Source of the DNA: DASSBQ01 sp040981125
Lineage (GTDB): Bacteria > Nitrospirota > Nitrospiria > Nitrospirales > Nitrospiraceae
Reading direction: 5' to 3'
Length of the DNA: 64,000 bases
NCBI GenBank assembly: GCA_040981125.1
Contig: JANRMQ010000001.1
Coordinates: 434,001-498,000 of the forward strand
Shown: in pieces, positions 43,860-52,152 of the stretch
Position numbering within the stretch: the stretch's first letter is position 1
How the letters are laid out: every line of letters starts with the position of its first letter
Made by a program: the position numbers and the translations under genes
Notes under the pieces: model-generated
Databases searched by the model: none
Seen by the model: only the letters and a program-made list of their open reading frames with translations
What the model was told of the DNA's origin: nothing

Positions 43860-44645
43860 TTACACGTCGGAAGATTTCTCAGGACGGGGCTCGCACTTCG
43901 CGTTCAGCGTTTCCCAAGCCTTGGCGTACTTCACGAAGGTGTGCAATCCGGCGAACATCGCGACGATAACGCCATGCAGACCGTCCCGATACCCGCCACG
44001 GACAACCAATGTTTTCAGCACCGTCCCGATATGGTGCGTCGCGATCGCCCAGGCGCCGATGTGCGAAACGGACTTCAATTTTTCCTGCGCCCCCAGGCTG
44101 GTATACCGCATCATTTTCCTGACATGGTGACCGATGGTCGGCATGCTGTAATGATCGAGCGGTTCCTCCAAGCGGCTCGTCCTCCCTGACAGACGAAAAT
44201 TTTCATGGAGTAGGACATCGTCGTACCGGCCGGCCGTCTTTTTGAACAATCGGAGTTGATAGTCCGGATACAAGCCGCCGCCTTGGATCCATTTGCCGTA
44301 GAAATAATTGCGCCGGGGAATTTCGTATCCGGCTATCGCCGGATCCGGATTCCGACGCAGGAGGGCCGTAATCTCATCCCGCAGCGATTCCGTCACGCGT
44401 TCATCCGCATCCACGATCAGAATCCATTCCGCACGCGCCTGATCAATCCCAAAATTCTTCTGCGGCCCATAGCCGGGCCAGGACCGCACGAATACGGCGG
44501 CTGAGGCTCCTTTGGCGATGTCCACCGTACGATCCATGCTCTGTGCGTCCACGACGATCCGTTCATCGGTCCAGTCCACCGACTTCAGGCAATCCGCGAT
44601 GTTCCGTTCTTCATTTTTCGTGATGATGACGGCCGCAATAGACAT
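43860..44645 (-). CDS. WaaE/KdtX-like GT2 glycosyltransferase
   Basis: A 261-residue GT-A protein from ATG 44645. AAVIITKNEERNIADCLKSV, RIVVDAQSMDRTVDIA, WILIVDADERVTESL and the RRNYFYGKWIQGGGLYPDY stretch are diagnostic of the LPS core beta-1,4-glucosyltransferase WaaE (KdtX) group. It would add glucose to inner-core heptose. A downstream WaaE-like paralogue with matching motifs, transcribed first, lies at 44676-45476, suggesting tandem duplication. The gene ends at the border of repeat array B. Confidence 0.88.
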   Translation of the reverse strand: MSIAAVIITKNEERNIADCLKSVDWTDERIVVDAQSMDRTVDIAKGASAAVFVRSWPGYGPQKNFGIDQARAEWILIVDADERVTESLRDEITALLRRNPDPAIAGYEIPRRNYFYGKWIQGGGLYPDYQLRLFKKTAGRYDDVLLHENFRLSGRTSRLEEPLDHYSMPTIGHHVRKMMRYTSLGAQEKLKSVSHIGAWAIATHHIGTVLKTLVVRGGYRDGLHGVIVAMFAGLHTFVKYAKAWETLNAKCEPRPEKSSDV

Positions 44646-44675
44646 GGAATGATCCACGGGAAGAACCAGCCGGCG

Positions 44676-45476
44676 TCAGACCCGGCCCGGGGCGCCGGTC
44701 GACGATTGGAGCAGCCGACCGGTCGATGACCGCAGTTCCCACAAGCGCGCATACTTGATGAAAGTGTAATAGGCATAGAGTCCCGAGAGGATCAATCCGG
44801 GAATTCCATCCAAGCATCCTTTTCGCCCGACATACATCTTGAAAAATGTGAAACAAGGATGGGTCACGAGCTGGTGCGGCGAAAATCGACGGCCCTGCTC
44901 CAACATGCGGCGCGCCATCAAATCGGAGTAGCGGTCCTGTTTCGAGAGGTAATGATCGATATCCCTGAACGGATATTGAAGCGCCGGGCTTGATAGATAA
45001 TCGATGCGCCCGTTCACGTCGAAACTTTCGTGGACCAATTCCTCTCGATATCGAAAGCGGCTCCTCCGAAAGAGCTGCGGCTGGCGATAATCCGGATACC
45101 ACCCGCAATGTTTGATCCATCGCCCCAGAAAATAGTTTTTGCGCGGCACAAAATAGGCATCGGCCGGCGCTGTTCCCTCAACCGTCCGCCTGATCTCGTC
45201 CCGTAATTGCGGAGTCGCCCGCTCATCCGTATCCAGACTGAACACCCATTCATGCGCCGCGTGCGCGATCGCCTCGTTGCGGAGACGGCCGAACCCGTGA
45301 AAAGCATGCTGGAACACTTTATCGGTGAATCGCCTGCCGATGGCTGCCGTCGCGTCCGTACTGAACGAATCGACCACGATAATCTCATCCGCCCACATGA
45401 TGGATGCAAGGCAGGCCTCCATATTCGGCTCGTCATTGTAGGCAATGACGACTGCGGATACCGGTACCTTGCTCAT
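44676..45476 (-). CDS. WaaE/KdtX-like GT2 glycosyltransferase, paralogue
   Basis: A 266-residue protein from ATG 45476, behind GAGG. It has SAVVIAYNDEPNMEACLASI, IIVVDSFSTDATAAIG, WVFSLDTDERATPQL and PRKNYFLGRWIKHCGWYPDY. The DTDE and KNYF-x-G-x-W-I motifs are shared with the gene at 43860. It is probably an inner- or outer-core sugar transferase acting at the cytoplasmic membrane. A good promoter candidate lies about 200 bp upstream, so this gene may head the following transcript. Confidence 0.88.
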   Translation of the reverse strand: MSKVPVSAVVIAYNDEPNMEACLASIMWADEIIVVDSFSTDATAAIGRRFTDKVFQHAFHGFGRLRNEAIAHAAHEWVFSLDTDERATPQLRDEIRRTVEGTAPADAYFVPRKNYFLGRWIKHCGWYPDYRQPQLFRRSRFRYREELVHESFDVNGRIDYLSSPALQYPFRDIDHYLSKQDRYSDLMARRMLEQGRRFSPHQLVTHPCFTFFKMYVGRKGCLDGIPGLILSGLYAYYTFIKYARLWELRSSTGRLLQSSTGAPGRV

Positions 45477-45685
45477 GTGAATACCTCTTCCGCTCCCAAT
45501 CTCGGGCTCAGTCATCCCACCACATCACATTCACATCACGTTGGCATTCCTGAAGGCCCGGCCGCGAAATATTGCTGACCGGCCATGCAGATCGACACCA
45601 TGCGCCATAAGAAACAGCGCGAGGCGAATACACAGTCCTCGGCCTGCGCGTAGACTGCCGTCGAACCGTTTCATGAACGATGCGG

Positions 45686-45713
45686 GTTATCAGGTCGGCT
45701 TCACGATTGTCAA
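45686..45713 (-). promoter_or_regulatory. Sigma70-like promoter with ~200-nt leader
   Basis: The minus strand carries a perfect TTGACA (45713-45708), a 16-base spacer and GATAAC (45691-45686), which matches TATAAT at four positions. It lies in a 250-bp gap between the kinase and GT2 genes. The leader to ATG 45476 would be about 200 nt, and contains a 47-codon frame (45531-45674) without a visible ribosome binding site. Confidence 0.5.
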
Positions 45714-45765
45714 GGCGGCGGACCGGGCAAAGCGCTCGCACAACCGGTGTCCTGCATGAGGCTTC

Positions 45766-46623
45766 TCACTGTTTCCCGCGAGAAGGCAGAGAAAATTCTT
45801 TATGAAGACACGCCTCGGCCTTGAGAATGGTCCACCAGGTCCGCCGTGATACACCCCCCCGCGCCGACGCGTAGTGGGTCACAAATTCAGCCGCCTCCCT
45901 CGGTGAGAGAGTGGATAATCCCACCATGCGGCGTGCCAGCTTGACAAGATCCGCGACGGCACGATCGCGCGAGACCGAGCCCGACCGCCTGAGACCGTCC
46001 AGATCAATCAGGTACGGGCTTCCGTCGGAACCCACGAGGAGATTGGTCGGCTTGAGATCCCGATGCGTAAAGCCGTGCCCGTGTAGGTCCCCGATCAGAC
46101 GCCCGAAGCGGCCGACAACCGGCAGACGATCGCCTTTCCATTGCCCGAGATCCGTCACCCCGGGAAGCCGCTCCATGATCAGACAGCTGCCGGAGCCGGC
46201 TCGCCATCCGCAGGCGGCGCCCCAAGCCACCGGTTCGGCGGTCGGTATCCCCGCCTCCATCAACTGGAGAGCACGGATCGCCGTCCTTTCGGCTCGCGTC
46301 CCGCGAAGTCGGTCTTTCAGATACCCGCCGACTCCATGAGAAATCCATCTCTTTGCGACATACCCGGCGACGCGCGCGACGGCGATGGAGTCGTTCATCT
46401 TGAGGATATCGGCTCGTGCAGCCAGTGCCCGGTCCGGGTCCTCCAAGATAGGATCGAGGCTCGGCCCGGCAGCGGAAGACCGTATGATCCAGGTCCACCG
46501 GCCATAGCGCCGGCGTATCCATTCGTCTGCCGACCACCGGTCTCTCCCCTCCGGAATCATGCCGCAAGGCTCGAGGATGGCCGCCATGAGCTGATCAAGC
46601 CGAAGAGGCAGGCGGGCACGCAT
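45766..46623 (-). CDS. LPS kinase, WaaP/KdkA (protein-kinase-like) family
   Basis: A 285-residue protein with an eukaryotic-kinase-like fold: YVAKRWISHGVGGYLKDRLR with the ATP-contact Lys (about 91), catalytic loop THRDLKPTNLLV (H187, D189, N194) and metal motif YLIDLDG (D207/D209). The family phosphorylates Kdo or heptose of the LPS inner core. The first 29 bases overlap the upstream glycosyltransferase gene, so the two are coupled. Length fits WaaP/KdkA. Whether heptose or Kdo is the target is not readable. Confidence 0.85.
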   Translation of the reverse strand: MRARLPLRLDQLMAAILEPCGMIPEGRDRWSADEWIRRRYGRWTWIIRSSAAGPSLDPILEDPDRALAARADILKMNDSIAVARVAGYVAKRWISHGVGGYLKDRLRGTRAERTAIRALQLMEAGIPTAEPVAWGAACGWRAGSGSCLIMERLPGVTDLGQWKGDRLPVVGRFGRLIGDLHGHGFTHRDLKPTNLLVGSDGSPYLIDLDGLRRSGSVSRDRAVADLVKLARRMVGLSTLSPREAAEFVTHYASARGGVSRRTWWTILKAEACLHKEFSLPSRGKQ

Positions 46624-47803
46624 TGTTTGCCGGAGCGCCTCGTCCCGGCAAAGATCGATTCTCCGCTATTTTGCGGTACAGGGCGAGAATTTCCATCGCG
46701 TGGCGTCGCATCGAGAGATACGGACGCAGCTTGACGGTCTGTTCAGCCATATGCCGGCGGGTGGACTCGTCACGCAGTTTCTCGAGCGCATTGGCCAACG
46801 CATCGACGGATTCGGGCGACTCGATCACAAAACCATGCTCACCGTCTGTCATGCATTCGGAAGACCCGTCATAGGCGGTGGTGATGCATGGAAGCCCCAG
46901 GGAAAGCGCCTCCAGAACGGTCCGCGAGCACGGATCATTATACGTGGGCAGGACACAGACGTCGGCCACCGAGTAGAGGGCCTGGGCATCGTCCCGGCTT
47001 CCTAAAAAATGCACCCGATCCTTAATCCGAACCTGCTCAGCATAGCGCTCATAATAACCGGTTGAGCCTCGTCCGACGACCAGCAAGCGCCACGCTTGCG
47101 CGGCCGGCTTCGTCAGAGATTCGATCATGCGAGCGAGGCCCTTCCGCCTGAAATTGTGGCCGACAAAAATAGCGACCAAAGAGTCATCCGGAAGGCCGAG
47201 TTCATTCCGCATCCGCCGGCGGACCTGTTCGCGTTCCCGCCGGTCCATCGACGTCACCCGGACACCATTGAATACCCGCTTAATGCATTCATCGGGCAGC
47301 CGATATCGTTCTTCCAGTTGCCGGCGCACATATGCGCTCGGCACGACAACGATCGGCGGAGACGGCCCGTTCAGCAACCGATGCTCAAGGGACACGAGCA
47401 ATCGCTCCTTTGCGTCGAACAACAGGCCCACCTGCCGCATGAGCCGGGCAATACCCTTCCGTCTGGTCGCGACCGTACGTGCCTGCCCCGCTTCAACGAT
47501 GCCGCCGCGCGGCTGGTACACGTCGCAGGACAAACAGGGCCGTACGGCATGCACGACATCCCAGGACCGGTCCGCAAGAAACCGCTGCGCCCGGCCGACA
47601 AATTCACGATATTGCGCTTCGTATGTCCATCCGGTCACACCGAGCCGGTGCACCTGAATACCAGGATGCTCCCATTCGCCGCTCTGCGTCACTACGTGGA
47701 TCTCCGGTCCAAGCGCCGCCAGTTCGGTGAGGAAGTCCACCGCCGACCGCTCCAGACCTCCGCGATTCGGATCGAGATGTTCGACGATGAACGCAATTCT
47801 CAT
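46595..47803 (-). CDS. GT4 glycosyltransferase, WaaG-like
   Basis: A 402-residue protein from ATG 47803 (MRIAFIVEHLDPNRGGLERS). Motifs: GGLERSAVDF acceptor loop, VVVPSAYVRRQLEERY, VFNGVRV, IFVGHNFRRKGLARMIESL and LPTYNDPCSRTVLEALSLGL. The FxGHNFxxKG signature is typical of WaaG, the core glucosyltransferase I. Its neighbour is a WaaP-like kinase, as in enterobacterial core operons, which supports a role in core extension on heptose. The donor is probably UDP-glucose or a related sugar. Confidence 0.87.
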   Translation of the reverse strand: MRIAFIVEHLDPNRGGLERSAVDFLTELAALGPEIHVVTQSGEWEHPGIQVHRLGVTGWTYEAQYREFVGRAQRFLADRSWDVVHAVRPCLSCDVYQPRGGIVEAGQARTVATRRKGIARLMRQVGLLFDAKERLLVSLEHRLLNGPSPPIVVVPSAYVRRQLEERYRLPDECIKRVFNGVRVTSMDRREREQVRRRMRNELGLPDDSLVAIFVGHNFRRKGLARMIESLTKPAAQAWRLLVVGRGSTGYYERYAEQVRIKDRVHFLGSRDDAQALYSVADVCVLPTYNDPCSRTVLEALSLGLPCITTAYDGSSECMTDGEHGFVIESPESVDALANALEKLRDESTRRHMAEQTVKLRPYLSMRRHAMEILALYRKIAENRSLPGRGAPANNACPPASSA

Positions 47804-47864
47804 GGGCTTCCGACATTCCGGCGCAGGCGGCATCCGGGGTTGATCGCACTAAGCGGTCGCTTGC

Positions 47865-50003
47865 CTATAAACGATGCCCATACTCTCTCCAAGACCAGAT
47901 ACGATTTTGATCCAGCACCCTGTTGGATATTTGGAAGAGGGCCATCAGATCATGGAAGGCTCGGGCGTACGCGGGATCGGCCGGCTCCACTCCGCCGGCC
48001 CTGATCCGAAAGGACAAATCGGCGTCCGTCAGCCGTTCCGTGCGTAATGAATACAACAACAGTCCGTTCGAGGTGGCCAGCCCGACGGCGTCGTCATACA
48101 TGCTGGTCAAATAGGCAAAATTATCCTGAAGACACTCGTGCGCGAAAAGGCAGGTCAGGTCTCGGCCGAGCGACGGAATCGCCCGTGGAACCGCCCCGTT
48201 GAGGCTCAAGATCGTGGGCATGAGATCCACTTGACTCGCAACGGCCGACACCGTCCGGGGTTTATACCGCGCCTCGCTCCGCAAAGACTCATCCATCCAC
48301 ACGAGCAGGGGGGACGCAAAATGACCGGCCTTTTTTTCAAACTCGGTGTTTCCAATGGTCTCATGCCGCCCATGATCACCAAGAATAAAGACCACGGTAT
48401 TGCGCAGCAGACCGGCCTGCCGCAGTTCCGTGAACACCCGTTCGAGGTGCAGGTCGGTGTATCGCAGAGCGCCGATATATTTATCGGGAAGCTGGAGCAG
48501 CGTCCCCACGCTCGGGTGATCGGGCGGTGCGCCGAAAGGATGATGCGTCGCCAGCGTCAAGGTCGTCAGCATGAATGGTTGCGGAGAGGCTTGGAGTTTC
48601 TCCACCCGCTCCTTCAAGAGCGAAAACAGGGCCCCGTCCGACATCCCCAACCCGATCCGTTCCGCATCGGCGGGAAAATCGCTTTCCGACACCAGCCGTT
48701 GCAAACCGTTGCGGGCCATGAACGTCTGCAGCCGGTTGACATCCCGGTGCTGGCCGATGACCATTTCGGTCCGGTACCCGTGGCGCTGCAGCAGGGAGGG
48801 CAGGCACGCGTAGTCGTAGGCATAGCGCGTTTTCATGGCCGCCGCGCCGTGTCGCGGGTAATAGGAGCATAACGTGGCGAAGAGCCCTCTCGAGGTCTGC
48901 ACCCCGTTCGAGAAAAAGTTCTCGAAGTAGAGGCTCTCGCTTTTCAGGCGATCCAGGAACGGCGTGCCCGGCGTGTCACCGTACGTGCGGCCGAGAAAGC
49001 GGCGATCGAGGCCTTCGATAAAGATCAGAAGGACATTGGCGGGCCGATCCAGCCGGATCACCTGCGGCGCGACCGGTTCGTGCTTGACCAAAGGAAACCG
49101 TGCGTCGGGAAATTGTGCTCCCGGTCCGATCAGCGCTTGCGCCGTCCGGAGGGCGTCATCGGGCGGAAGCACGTTCGCGCCGTTCACCTTCGTCGTTCCG
49201 TCGTGCGACACACGCGAGATTCGGAACGCTTCCGAAGCGAACAGCACCGGATTCTGCGCCAGTGTGTAGTACAGGGTGCTGTCGATGTCGGCGATGCGAA
49301 TGCCGTACGGTCCTTGATGGTGGAACCCCGACGCGCCCGCCACGAGGCACAGACCGAACGTGGCGTTGGCCCGCAAGGAAGAAGTGGGCGTCCACCGCGT
49401 TAATGCCGGCGCCACACCCCTGTTGTACAGCCACCACCAGGCGCCGACCGCAAGCGTTTGCAGCAGGATGAATTGTGCGACGCGCCCACCCCATTTCCGC
49501 CAATCTCCCAGTTCAGCATCCGTCTGTTGCGCGGCCTGCCGGTTGGTTTCCTGCGTATCGGGCGCATGACTCAGGAGATCATCGATGTATTCGAGAAAGA
49601 CGAAATTCAGATGCTGTTGATTGAAGCCGTAATACCCCATGTCGGTAAAGAGCAGACCGAGCAGGACGGCGGAAAGCGCCAGACCGCCGGCCCGCAGGCC
49701 GCGCCGATAAGCCGCATGAAAGGGCGCCCGCTCTCGTTGCCACGCCGCGCGCCGGTTCCACGCAAGCGAGAAGATGCCCCCCGCCAGCGCCGCCAAGGCC
49801 AACGCGATGGTGGCGACGATAAAATCGCCGCGCAATCCGACGAGCAAGGTCTGCGTCAAGAGCGCGAGGGACGGCGCTTCTTGTGACGCCGCATCTTTCA
49901 ACAAAAACACCCGCTCGGCCGATTGGAAGACCACGAACAGGATCCACCAGAACAGGAGTTGCTGCCGCACCGATGAACCGGCGCCTGTCGTTCTCTCGTT
50001 CAT
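47865..50003 (-). CDS. LtaS/OpgB-like membrane phospho-transferase (sulfatase fold)
   Basis: A 712-residue protein. Four or five membrane helices occur in the first ~220 residues (for example LLFWWILFVVF, ALALAALAGGIFSLAW). The periplasmic alkaline-phosphatase-like domain starts at NVLLIFIEGLDRRFLG (metal-binding E330), with the nucleophile in GVQTSRGLFATLCS (T370) and FILGDHGRHE later. LtaS/OpgB relatives move phosphoglycerol, and relatives move phosphoethanolamine, onto sugars. In an LPS core cluster this suggests a phospho-substituent on core or on periplasmic glucans. It overlaps the upstream glycosyltransferase gene as ATGA. Confidence 0.83.
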   Translation of the reverse strand: MNERTTGAGSSVRQQLLFWWILFVVFQSAERVFLLKDAASQEAPSLALLTQTLLVGLRGDFIVATIALALAALAGGIFSLAWNRRAAWQRERAPFHAAYRRGLRAGGLALSAVLLGLLFTDMGYYGFNQQHLNFVFLEYIDDLLSHAPDTQETNRQAAQQTDAELGDWRKWGGRVAQFILLQTLAVGAWWWLYNRGVAPALTRWTPTSSLRANATFGLCLVAGASGFHHQGPYGIRIADIDSTLYYTLAQNPVLFASEAFRISRVSHDGTTKVNGANVLPPDDALRTAQALIGPGAQFPDARFPLVKHEPVAPQVIRLDRPANVLLIFIEGLDRRFLGRTYGDTPGTPFLDRLKSESLYFENFFSNGVQTSRGLFATLCSYYPRHGAAAMKTRYAYDYACLPSLLQRHGYRTEMVIGQHRDVNRLQTFMARNGLQRLVSESDFPADAERIGLGMSDGALFSLLKERVEKLQASPQPFMLTTLTLATHHPFGAPPDHPSVGTLLQLPDKYIGALRYTDLHLERVFTELRQAGLLRNTVVFILGDHGRHETIGNTEFEKKAGHFASPLLVWMDESLRSEARYKPRTVSAVASQVDLMPTILSLNGAVPRAIPSLGRDLTCLFAHECLQDNFAYLTSMYDDAVGLATSNGLLLYSLRTERLTDADLSFRIRAGGVEPADPAYARAFHDLMALFQISNRVLDQNRIWSWREYGHRL

Positions 50004-51103
50004 GTGCCGGCCACCAGTTCGTAGACTCGTTCCAGTTCGTCCACCATGCGGTCGATCGAGTAGGATGCCACGACCGTCGCGCGTCCCCGCGCTCCCATAC
50101 GCGCGCGAAGGGCGGGATCGCCCAAGAGCCGGCCGATGCGGGCGGCCAGCGCATCCGCATCTCGCGGGGGCACGATGAAGCCCGAATCCTCATCACGCAG
50201 GACATCCGGGATGGAGCCGGTCGTCGTGGAAACCACCGGCAGGCCCAAAGCCAGGGCTTGCATCAGAACTTGAGGAATGGTGTCTCCTTCGATCGTAGGG
50301 ATCGCAAACACGTTCAACGACCGGAAGACGTTCAAGAGGTCATCGCGGAATCCGAGCAGCAGCACCTCTCGCGTTAAGCCAAGCCGCTCGATCTGCGCTC
50401 GGATCACCGGCTCTTCCGGCCCTTCGCCGACGATGAGAAACGTCACATCCTGACGCTGCTTGAGCACCTGCGCCGCCGCCTCGACAAAGTAGAAATGTCC
50501 CTTGTAATCGCGCAGATAGGAAATGAGTCCGACCAGCAGGTGGTGGCGCGGCAGACCGAGTTCACCACGAAGATCGCGATCCGGCTCGGCCGGTGAAAAA
50601 TACTCGACGTCGAGGCCGATCGGGAACGCCACGACCCGGTCCGCCTCCAAGCCGTCCCGTTCAATCAGATCCCGTCTTGTCCGCTCGCCCCCGGTCACGA
50701 TCACCATGTCCAGGAGCCGGCGGTACAAGAGCCGCGTGACCACGCTATTGTTCAGCGGGGCGGAGATATGCCGGGTCCGGATGACCTTGGGGCGGGGTTG
50801 AACGAGTTTCGCCGCGAGGCTGCCGATCCAACTGTCGCGGGAACTATTCACATGGAGGATGGCCGGCCGGTCTCGATCCAACAGGCGGCGGAACCGGTTG
50901 ATGGCGAGCGGATACCGCCATCGCTGCATGCCCACCGGCTCGACCGGCAACGATCGCTCCACGGCCATGCGATGAATGGGACTGCCCGGCTCCAAAATCA
51001 AACGCAGGCGGTGTCCCCGCTTCAGCAGCCGCTCCGCGTGGAGAAGGACGGCAAGTTCCTGCCCGCCCACCGTCGTGCTCGATTCTGCAATGAAAATGTT
51101 CAC
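50000..51103 (-). CDS. GT4 glycosyltransferase
   Basis: A 367-residue protein. GTG 51103 is chosen because it makes a GTGA overlap with the heptosyltransferase stop and puts VNIFIAESSTTVGGQELAVL at the N-terminus; the longer frame to 51232 lies inside the upstream gene. Other motifs: VGLISYLRDYKGHFYFVEAA, LLLGFRDDLLNVFRSL and AIPTIEGDTIPQVLMQALAL with the EX7-type donor site (E to Q variant). Its context suggests an LPS core hexose transferase acting after heptosylation. Confidence 0.87.
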   Translation of the reverse strand: MNIFIAESSTTVGGQELAVLLHAERLLKRGHRLRLILEPGSPIHRMAVERSLPVEPVGMQRWRYPLAINRFRRLLDRDRPAILHVNSSRDSWIGSLAAKLVQPRPKVIRTRHISAPLNNSVVTRLLYRRLLDMVIVTGGERTRRDLIERDGLEADRVVAFPIGLDVEYFSPAEPDRDLRGELGLPRHHLLVGLISYLRDYKGHFYFVEAAAQVLKQRQDVTFLIVGEGPEEPVIRAQIERLGLTREVLLLGFRDDLLNVFRSLNVFAIPTIEGDTIPQVLMQALALGLPVVSTTTGSIPDVLRDEDSGFIVPPRDADALAARIGRLLGDPALRARMGARGRATVVASYSIDRMVDELERVYELVAGT

Positions 51104-52149
51104 GTGGTTGACGGAGTCAGATGTTGCTTCACGCGATCCCGAACAGCCTCGACCACCAATTCGGGAGTCACGCCGGACAGGCACGCCATGGGAACAGTAT
51201 AATGGCACCGCCGCTTCAGGCAGGGCCTGCACGCAAGGTCATGGGTCAAGACCGCATGACCCGTTCCGTACGGGCCGGTTCGGACCGGGTCAGTCGGGCC
51301 GAAGAGCGCCACCACCGGCGTTCCGACCGCCGCGGCGATATGCATCGGTCCGGAATCATTGGTGACCAGCGCGACTGCCTGCCGGAGTAATGTGGGAAGC
51401 AGTCCTACCGCAGTCTGCCCGGTTAAATCAACCGCGTTTGTCTGCATCATCGACCGGACACGCGCCGAGTCCTGCCTTTCGGAGGGCCCGCCGATAAACA
51501 CGACCGGTCCCAATCCTTCCCGCGTCAACAAATCGGCCGTCCGGGCAAAATGTTCAGCCGGCCACCGTTTCGTGACCCAGCGAGCTGAAACATTCATGGC
51601 CAGCCAGGGCCGATCCGGAGCGAGTCCCTCGCGCAGGAGCACCTCTCGAAGCAGCCGCGCATCCTGTTCCCGCTCCCGGAAGCGGAAATCGGGCGGAGCC
51701 GGCATTGAGGCGCCGAGCGCCTCCGCCACGAGAAGATACCGGTCCACCGCATGCATGTGGACGGTCGGCACAGGAACCCGTTCGGTATAGAACAATGGAC
51801 TGCCTTCGCGGCCGGTTGCAAACCCTACACGCCTGGAACAGCCGCTCAGCCAAGCCAGGATGGCGCTGCGAAACAGCCCCTGTAGATCGATCACCAGATC
51901 AAACCGCACAGCGCGGATCGCCGGCACTTGCGCCAGCCAGCCACGGAGCCCGCCGTCGAGCGTCACGATCCGATCCACTCCCTCGGCTCGTTCGACCAAT
52001 CCGGCCCACTGTCGCTTGACCGCCCAGGTGACGGAGGCCCAGGGAAACCGGTTCCGCAATGCCGCCAGAGTCGGCAGGGCATGGACGATATCTCCAAGAG
52101 AGCTGGGTTTGATCAGCAGGATTCGGCGGATGTAGGGATGGGGAGCCAT
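51100..52149 (-). CDS. waaC: LPS heptosyltransferase, WaaC-like
   Basis: A 349-residue GT9 protein with ILLIKPSSLGDIVHALPTLA, FDLVIDLQGLFRSAILAWL, WLAMNVSARWVTKRWPAEHF and LVTNDSGPMHIAAAVGTPVV. The KPSSLGDIVHALP opening and the S-A-RW-x-TKRWP region fit heptosyltransferase I (WaaC), which adds the first L,D-heptose to Kdo. Three bases separate it from the WaaF-GmhB gene stop-to-start. The I/II distinction rests on these motifs alone. Confidence 0.87.
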   Translation of the reverse strand: MAPHPYIRRILLIKPSSLGDIVHALPTLAALRNRFPWASVTWAVKRQWAGLVERAEGVDRIVTLDGGLRGWLAQVPAIRAVRFDLVIDLQGLFRSAILAWLSGCSRRVGFATGREGSPLFYTERVPVPTVHMHAVDRYLLVAEALGASMPAPPDFRFREREQDARLLREVLLREGLAPDRPWLAMNVSARWVTKRWPAEHFARTADLLTREGLGPVVFIGGPSERQDSARVRSMMQTNAVDLTGQTAVGLLPTLLRQAVALVTNDSGPMHIAAAVGTPVVALFGPTDPVRTGPYGTGHAVLTHDLACRPCLKRRCHYTVPMACLSGVTPELVVEAVRDRVKQHLTPSTT

Positions 52150-52152
52150 CGG

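Noticed and set aside
45531..45674. 47-codon frame in the leader upstream of the WaaE-like gene
   Set aside because: No ribosome binding site and no recognisable sequence; kept only as a note on the promoter entry.
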